Below, in pieces: positions 6,879 through 10,163 of a stretch of 10,163 nucleotides of DNA (positions within the stretch are counted from its first letter, which is position 1; each line of letters starts with the position of its first letter). A program made the translations under genes and the position numbers. The notes beneath the pieces are model-generated. The model had not been told where the DNA came from. It saw only the letters and a list, made by a program, of their open reading frames with translations, and did not search any database. This DNA comes from DMER64 sp964554535 (GTDB taxonomy: Bacteria > Bacteroidota > Bacteroidia > Bacteroidales > UBA932): NCBI GenBank assembly GCA_964554535.1, contig CAZKPB010000032.1, forward strand, positions 1 to 10,163. The letters are read 5' to 3'.

Positions 6879-6886
6879 TATCTTCG
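6879..6886 (+). promoter_or_regulatory. Possible -7 promoter element of miaB
   Basis: TATCTTCG differs from TAnnTTTG by one base and is followed by CGCC and the ATG at 6891, the same 4-nt spacing seen at the LEA/SPOR operon. A partial -33 (CTTG at 6853-6856) lies 22 bp upstream. A near-leaderless mRNA is implied if it is used. Confidence 0.4.
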
Positions 6887-6890
6887 CGCC

Positions 6891-8210
6891 ATGATTCCTT
6901 TTTTCATTGAAACATATGGCTGCCAAATGAATGTGTATGATTCGGAAGTGGTGGCCTCCCTGCTGGAGAAGGCGGGGTATGCTCCCTGCGACGGCATAGA
7001 AGACGCTGCGGTGATTCTGGTGAACACCTGTTCCATCCGGGAAAATGCCGAACAACGTGTGTGGGGGCGTCTGGAATATTTCCGTCAGTTGAAGAAACGC
7101 CGTCCCTCGCTGCAGGTGGCCGTACTGGGATGTATGGCCTCGCGGCTGAAAGAAAAGTTGCTGGAAAACACCTGTGTGGATTTTGTAGTGGGCCCCGACA
7201 GCTACCGTCTGCTGCCGCAACTGCTCGGGCAGGAGTGTCCCGCTCCCGTACAGACGCAGCTTTCCAGAAAAGAAACCTATGCCGATATTCTGCCGCTGCG
7301 GATGGACAAACACGGTGTGACCACTTTTGTGTCTATCATGCGCGGTTGCAACAATATGTGCGCCTATTGCATTGTACCTTATGTCAGGGGGGGCGAGCGT
7401 AGTCGGGATCCTTTTTCCATAGAACAGGAGGTGCGCGATTTATTTGCCAAAGGGTACAAAGAAGTAAACCTGCTGGGGCAGAATGTGGATTCGTACGGTT
7501 GGGAATCGGAGGACGGAAAGGTAAAGGAGACGTTTTCCCAACTGCTGGAACGGGTGGCCCGGATTTCTCCGTTGTTGCGGGTACGCTTTGCCACTTCACA
7601 TCCCAAAGACATGAACGACAGCGTGCTGCACACTATGGCGGCCTATTCCAATATTTGTCATCACATTCATTTGCCGGTACAGAGCGGCAGTGACGCGCAG
7701 CTGGCCAAGATGAAGCGCACGTACAACCGCGCCACGTACCTGGAACGGATAGCCAAAATCAGGGAAATTCTTCCGGATTGCGTCATTTCCACCGACATGA
7801 TTTCCGGTTTTTGTGACGAGTCGGAAGAGGACCACCTTCAGACACTGAGCCTGATGCGTGAAGTGCGTTTTGACCAGGCGTTCATGTTCCAGTACTCGGA
7901 ACGTCCCAACACGTATGCGGCGCGCCACTATACGGACAATGTACCCGAGGCCGAGAAGACCCGCCGGCTCAACGAGGTGATTGCCCTTCAGACGGAACTG
8001 TCGGCGCAAAGTAACCGGGCCGATATAGGCAAAGTGTTTGAGGTGCTGGTGGAGGGTCCGTCCAAACGGTCCGACCTGGAATATTTTGGGCGCACGTCTA
8101 CCAACAAGGTGTGTGTGTTCCCCCGCAAGGGTGTGGAACCGGGAATGTATGTAAAGGTGAAGGTGTGTCAGTGCAGCGCGGCTACATTGCTTGGAGAAAT
8201 TGTAGAATAA
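6891..8210 (+). CDS. miaB: tRNA-2-methylthio-N6-dimethylallyladenosine synthase
   Basis: A 439-residue radical-SAM methylthiotransferase that adds a methylthio group to N6-isopentenyladenosine at position 37 of tRNAs reading U-starting codons. The N-terminal UPF0004 domain holds the three cysteines of the auxiliary iron-sulfur cluster: C11 (TYGCQMN), C47 (NTCSIRENAE) and C81 (LGCMA). The radical-SAM cluster motif C153-x3-C157-x2-C160 lies in RGCNNMCAYCIVPYVRGGERSR, which is diagnostic of MiaB rather than RimO or MtaB. A C-terminal TRAM domain (about 375-438) binds tRNA. The length is normal. An OsmC gene follows after 12 bp in the same direction. MiaB acts after MiaA, which is not in this window. 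Confidence 0.96.
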   Translation: MIPFFIETYGCQMNVYDSEVVASLLEKAGYAPCDGIEDAAVILVNTCSIRENAEQRVWGRLEYFRQLKKRRPSLQVAVLGCMASRLKEKLLENTCVDFVVGPDSYRLLPQLLGQECPAPVQTQLSRKETYADILPLRMDKHGVTTFVSIMRGCNNMCAYCIVPYVRGGERSRDPFSIEQEVRDLFAKGYKEVNLLGQNVDSYGWESEDGKVKETFSQLLERVARISPLLRVRFATSHPKDMNDSVLHTMAAYSNICHHIHLPVQSGSDAQLAKMKRTYNRATYLERIAKIREILPDCVISTDMISGFCDESEEDHLQTLSLMREVRFDQAFMFQYSERPNTYAARHYTDNVPEAEKTRRLNEVIALQTELSAQSNRADIGKVFEVLVEGPSKRSDLEYFGRTSTNKVCVFPRKGVEPGMYVKVKVCQCSAATLLGEIVE

Positions 8211-8222
8211 AATCAACTGAAT

Positions 8223-8630
8223 ATGACAACCGCAACATCAACTTATGAGGGGGATCTGCGTGTAGCTTCGGTACACGTGGCTTCCGGCGCCGCAATACAT
8301 ACCGATGCCCCCGTGGACAATCACGGCAAGGGCGACGGTTTTTCACCCACCGACCTTCTGTGCACCTCCCTTGCCTCGTGTATGCTCACCATTATGGGCA
8401 TCTCGGCCGCCGGTCACGGTTTTGAATTGAAGGGAGCCCGGGCCGAGGTGCAAAAGATCATGGCTGCCAATCCGCGCCGTGTGGCCGAGATTGTCATTGA
8501 CCTGTACTTCCCCGACGGAGCGTCCTACGGCGACCGCGAGAAAAGGCTCATTGAGTCGGCGGCACACACCTGTCCGGTAGCAAATTCCCTGCATCCTGAC
8601 ATAATTAAAACCATACGCTTTAATTATTAA
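8223..8630 (+). CDS. OsmC/Ohr-family protein (putative peroxide reductase)
   Basis: A 135-residue protein of the OsmC superfamily. The catalytic pair is present: C53 in CTSLASCML after the G-x-x-P-x-D-L motif (39-45, GFSPTDL), and C117 in HTCPVANSL. In OsmC and Ohr these two thiols reduce organic peroxides, with dihydrolipoyl or other thiols as electron donor. C47 is an additional cysteine near the active site. The length and the HTCP-V form of the second motif fit the general OsmC/YhfA-like branch better than true Ohr, so the substrate is uncertain. It starts 12 bp after miaB, so the two are likely co-transcribed. It is cytosolic, with no signal peptide. The tRNA-Leu promoter begins right at its stop codon. 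Confidence 0.9.
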   Translation: MTTATSTYEGDLRVASVHVASGAAIHTDAPVDNHGKGDGFSPTDLLCTSLASCMLTIMGISAAGHGFELKGARAEVQKIMAANPRRVAEIVIDLYFPDGASYGDREKRLIESAAHTCPVANSLHPDIIKTIRFNY

Positions 8631-8648
8631 AAAAAAATACTACTTTTG
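8619..8648 (+). promoter_or_regulatory. Promoter of tRNA-Leu
   Basis: TACTTTTG at 8641-8648 is an exact match to the -7 consensus. The -33 site is imperfect (TTTA at 8619-8622, with an 18-bp spacer). The tRNA starts 33 bp downstream, leaving a short 5' leader for RNase P to remove. Confidence 0.6.
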
Positions 8649-8681
8649 CAGTCCAAAAGTTTACCGAACGATGGAAGGGAT

Positions 8682-8765
8682 GCCCGGATGGCGGAATCGG
8701 TAGACGCGCTGGTCTCAAACACCAGTGGCCGCAAGGCTGTGCCGGTTCGACCCCGGCTCCGGGTA
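8682..8765 (+). tRNA. tRNA-Leu (anticodon CAA)
   Basis: An 84-nt class II tRNA. The acceptor stem is GCCCGGA (8682-8688) with TCCGGGT (8758-8764), closed by a G1-U72 wobble. The anticodon stem CTGGT/ACCAG encloses the loop CTCAAAC, so the anticodon is CAA and it reads UUG. The long variable arm is GGCC-GCAA-GGCT, as expected for leucine. The T arm is GCCGG, TTCGACC, CCGGC. The discriminator is A8765 and CCA is not encoded. Position 38 is C, so the A36-A37-A38 run favoured by the MiaA isopentenyl transferase is incomplete. A short frame running over this gene on the plus strand is spurious. Confidence 0.96.
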
Positions 8766-8780
8766 CAAATACAAACAAGG

Positions 8781-8820
8781 AAAGCCCTGATTCACAAAGA
8801 ATTGCAGGGCTTTATTTATT
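8781..8820 (+). terminator. Intrinsic terminator of tRNA-Leu
   Basis: AAAGCCCTG (8781-8789) pairs perfectly with CAGGGCTTT (8805-8813). Inside the loop ATTC (8790-8793) can pair with GAAT (8799-8802), leaving a TG bulge. A T-rich tail (ATTTATT) follows. It lies 15 bp after the tRNA. Confidence 0.75.
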
Positions 8821-9285
8821 GTTTGTTGAAACTATATTGAAACATTTCTGTTTTTATATCAGCAATCAGGCTTTTTGCTATAAAAATAGACCTAAATATA
8901 CAAATGTTTTGGGATAATTAAATCATTTGTAAAAGACAAAAACAAAGGCAAAAACACTAAAAATATATCGGTCTGTTTTTTTTTAAAAATTTTCGAAGGA
9001 TAAACACCACCAAAATTTAGTGTTTATTAAGGGGGGGGTACACCCATATAACTTATACTAATAGTCTGTATAATAAATCTATATATAATTTGAAATTATT
9101 ATTTTAAAATAAGAAAAAGACTATTTTTTCCTTACTCAGATTAAAATATTTCTTTTCCGGGATATTACACCCTGGCATATTTTTTTATAACATTTTCATC
9201 AATTCATGCACCACAGTAACAATGAATAATTTTTTGCATCATCTCCTTTATTCCAGAAAACCAGTGGCTTCAAACGTATCAAACC
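8821..9285. other. AT-rich non-coding stretch after tRNA-Leu
   Basis: About 460 bp with no credible gene on either strand. Hand counting gives roughly 20% G+C for 8881-8940, far below the coding regions to the left. Contents seen: long A and T runs, a T9 run at 8976-8984, the AGACC/GGTCT inverted pair (8888-8892 and 8970-8974), and a hairpin plus G8 run listed separately. A 22-codon plus-strand frame at 9222-9290 has no start-site support. TACGTTTG on the minus strand (9271-9278) matches the -7 consensus, but I see nothing for it to transcribe. Confidence 0.6.
9000..9038. repeat. Hairpin followed by a run of eight G
   Basis: ATAAACAC (9000-9007) and GTGTTTAT (9020-9027) form a perfect 8-bp stem with a 12-nt loop. 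Three bases later comes an uninterrupted run of eight G (9031-9038), then TACACCC. Such a G run is striking in DNA of this composition and is prone to slippage. Function unknown. Confidence 0.5.
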
Positions 9286-9359
9286 GTTAGGTGGTTAATG
9301 CGGGAAACGAACTTGCGGAAAATGGTTCACCCGCAATTAATGCGGCACAATGTTAGCTG
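9286..9359. repeat. Short direct repeats with mutually exclusive hairpins
   Basis: TTAATGCGG occurs twice (9295-9303 and 9337-9345) with TTGCGG between them (9313-9318). One segment, CCGCAATTAA (9331-9340), can pair in three ways: its CCGCAA with TTGCGG (9313-9318, 12-nt loop), its CCGCA with TGCGG (9341-9345, loop ATTAA), or the whole segment with the first TTAATGCGG with one bulged base. GTTAG words flank the block (9286-9290 and 9353-9357). It overlaps the stop codon of the broken minus-strand gene, so on that strand it could be a 3' end structure, but there is no U run. Confidence 0.5.
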
Positions 9360-9807
9360 TAGTATTATATATATTCGGTAGAACAGTATACCATGCATAT
9401 AATACATCATCATATCCTGCCTTCCTATGCCATGATTTATTTGAGATTACAACGCATTGAATTTTAAAAACTTCGCATATGTGCTGTTCTTCAATCAATA
9501 GAGATATTTTTTTTGTATTTCCAAAGTCTGGAATATTCTTATTAATACCTCTCCATCTTAATGCATACTCACTTTCATCAAAAGAATTATCAATTTCAAC
9601 CTCTAATTCAAGAGTATCACCTGGTCTTAAATAATACTCCTTTTTACCTTTCATGTTTACGACAGCTATCTCGTCTTTTTTTATTAAATGTATTTCATTT
9701 CCAAAAGAGTCTTTGAATCTAATTATTCGAGGAACATTAAAGTCCATATGCATATTTTTTATAGTGTAAAATTGTTTTATTGAGTCTACAATGTATGAGA
9801 ATAGCAA
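9337..9807 (-). pseudogene. Downstream part of a frameshifted gene: beta-rich domain of unknown function
   Basis: This frame encodes about 156 residues; its nominal start (TTG 9807) is an artefact, because coding sequence begins further upstream in another frame (9786-10061). The first residues, SYIVDSIKQFYTIKNM, continue the helical domain of the upstream part. After about residue 22 the text becomes strand-like (RIIRFKDSFGNEIHLI, YLRPGDTLELEVEI, KISLLIEEQHICEVFKIQCVVIS), suggesting a beta-sandwich of about 120 residues that I cannot assign to a family. A conserved-looking tail is SWHRKAGYDDVLYAWYTVLPNI. AT-rich codons set it apart from the core genes to the left. Adding one base between 9794 and 9795 joins both parts into a protein of about 241 residues. 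If the missing base is a sequencing error, this is an intact gene. Confidence 0.72.
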
Positions 9808-10061
9808 ATTATTTGTTCAGCTTGTCTATGACTAATTGGGTTTGCATGAGAAAGTCTATTTCTTGGTTCTACCAATATATTTAAAACATTCCTTAGTTCA
9901 TTGTTTCCACTAGGATATGATGGTTCAAAATATTGCTTATACAAATCCTTATAAAGATTAGGGTGACAAATAATGGTGATTAGGTCATCTAGTAATGCAG
10001 CATCAATTATTCGTTTATATCTGTCTGTGTCTGATTCATATCTTTCTTTAATGCTCTTCAT
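9786..10061 (-). pseudogene. Upstream part of the frameshifted gene: HEPN-like helical domain
   Basis: From the ATG at 10061 this frame gives 91 residues before a TAG at 9786-9788. The text is helical and carries R67-N-R-L-S-H72, an R-x4-H motif typical of HEPN ribonuclease domains, in the setting PRNRLSHANPISHRQAEQIICYS, which resembles the Swt1-type HEPN family. HEPN proteins of this kind are common in toxin-antitoxin and phage-defence systems, where the Arg and His cut RNA. The frame is lost after ...CYSH: one extra base after the CAT at 9795-9797 would read CYSHDIVDSIKQFY and join the downstream part. The start is uncertain: a GTG at 10085 would add 8 residues but overlaps the end of the possible upstream gene, so ATG 10061 is chosen. 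The N-terminus may be shortened, since relatives can be longer. Family call is by motif only. Confidence 0.65.
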
Positions 10062-10078
10062 AGCTGTCCGGAGAAATT

Positions 10079-10163
10079 TTACCACAGCGCAAGCTGAGCA
10101 GAATCAGGCTCCGGAACTGAGTTAATAAAGTTAGTATTTGAGTATATAGTATGGATATCCTCC
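10079..10163 (-). CDS. Possible C-terminus of an upstream gene (cut by window edge)
   Basis: On the minus strand one frame is open from the right edge for 27 codons and stops with TAA at 10079-10081, 17 bp before the ATG of the HEPN-like gene. It ends PEPDSAQLALW. That spacing would suit a two-gene operon. A second minus-strand frame is open even longer (from 10161 to a TAA inside the HEPN gene), so the choice is not secure, and 27 codons could be open by chance. No family is recognisable. Confidence 0.25.
   Translation of the reverse strand, partial: EDIHTIYSNTNFINSVPEPDSAQLALW

Noticed and set aside
8646..8840. Plus-strand 64-codon frame
   Set aside because: It runs across tRNA-Leu and its terminator.
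9222..9290. 22-codon plus-strand leader-like frame
   Set aside because: There is no promoter, no ribosome-binding context and no downstream gene on that strand.
9286..9359. Integron attC site
   Set aside because: GTTAGGT fits the GTTRRRY core, but the second GTTAG word is in the same orientation rather than inverted, and no RYYYAAC partner lies at a suitable distance. The block is kept only as an unexplained repeat.
10107..10114. Attachment-site copy of the tRNA-Leu 3' end (GGCTCCGG) and a 9-base match at 9260-9268 (ACCAGTGGC)
   Set aside because: Matches of 8-9 bases to an 84-bp gene are expected by chance over this length, and neither extends to the tRNA end.
1..10163. CRISPR array or insertion sequence
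   Set aside because: No regularly spaced repeats of 20-40 bp and no transposase-like protein were seen on either strand.

Overview
The window reads as chromosome of a Bacteroidetes bacterium, probably order Bacteroidales. The evidence is the gene families (a DUF4837-type lipoprotein after an RseP metalloprotease, a GNAT/OlsB-like lipid acyltransferase, a SPOR protein paired with a LEA/WHy-like lipoprotein), the lack of strong Shine-Dalgarno sequences, and several matches to the Bacteroides sigma-factor promoter (-33 TTTG, about 20 bp, -7 TAnnTTTG). Genus cannot be settled from the sequence alone. From about 1 to 8.8 kb the base composition is balanced; after the tRNA-Leu gene it drops sharply to AT-rich.

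Layout. 1-1383 (+): C-terminus of the RseP site-2 protease, then a DUF4837 lipoprotein. 1388-1836 (+): a consensus promoter, tRNA-Glu(UUC), rpsT (ribosomal protein S20) and a terminator. 1848-3213 (+): radC and upp; a consensus promoter for upp lies inside the 3' end of radC. 3228-4646 (-): rpoN (sigma-54), convergent with upp. 4717-5682 (+): GNAT/OlsB-like N-acyltransferase. 5692-6641 (-): a two-gene envelope operon (LEA/WHy-like lipoprotein, then SPOR-domain protein, overlapping by 4 bp). 6664-6803: an intergenic cluster of three perfect hairpins. 6891-8630 (+): miaB and an OsmC-family protein. 8619-8820: tRNA-Leu(CAA) with promoter and terminator.

8821-10163 differs in character: about 500 bp of very AT-rich non-coding DNA, a block of short repeats with competing pairings, then a minus-strand gene broken by one missing base. 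Its upstream half carries an R-x4-H motif in a context resembling the HEPN (Swt1-like) RNase fold; its downstream half is a beta-rich domain I do not recognise. The C-terminus of another possible gene runs in from the right edge. This looks like accessory DNA next to a tRNA gene and is the most interesting part of the window; the rest is core housekeeping.

Functionally the core genes cover envelope stress and lipoproteins (rseP, DUF4837, LEA, SPOR), translation and tRNA modification (rpsT, two tRNAs, miaB), pyrimidine salvage (upp), alternative transcription (rpoN), membrane lipid acylation (GNAT) and peroxide defence (OsmC). I saw no CRISPR array, insertion sequence or replication origin.
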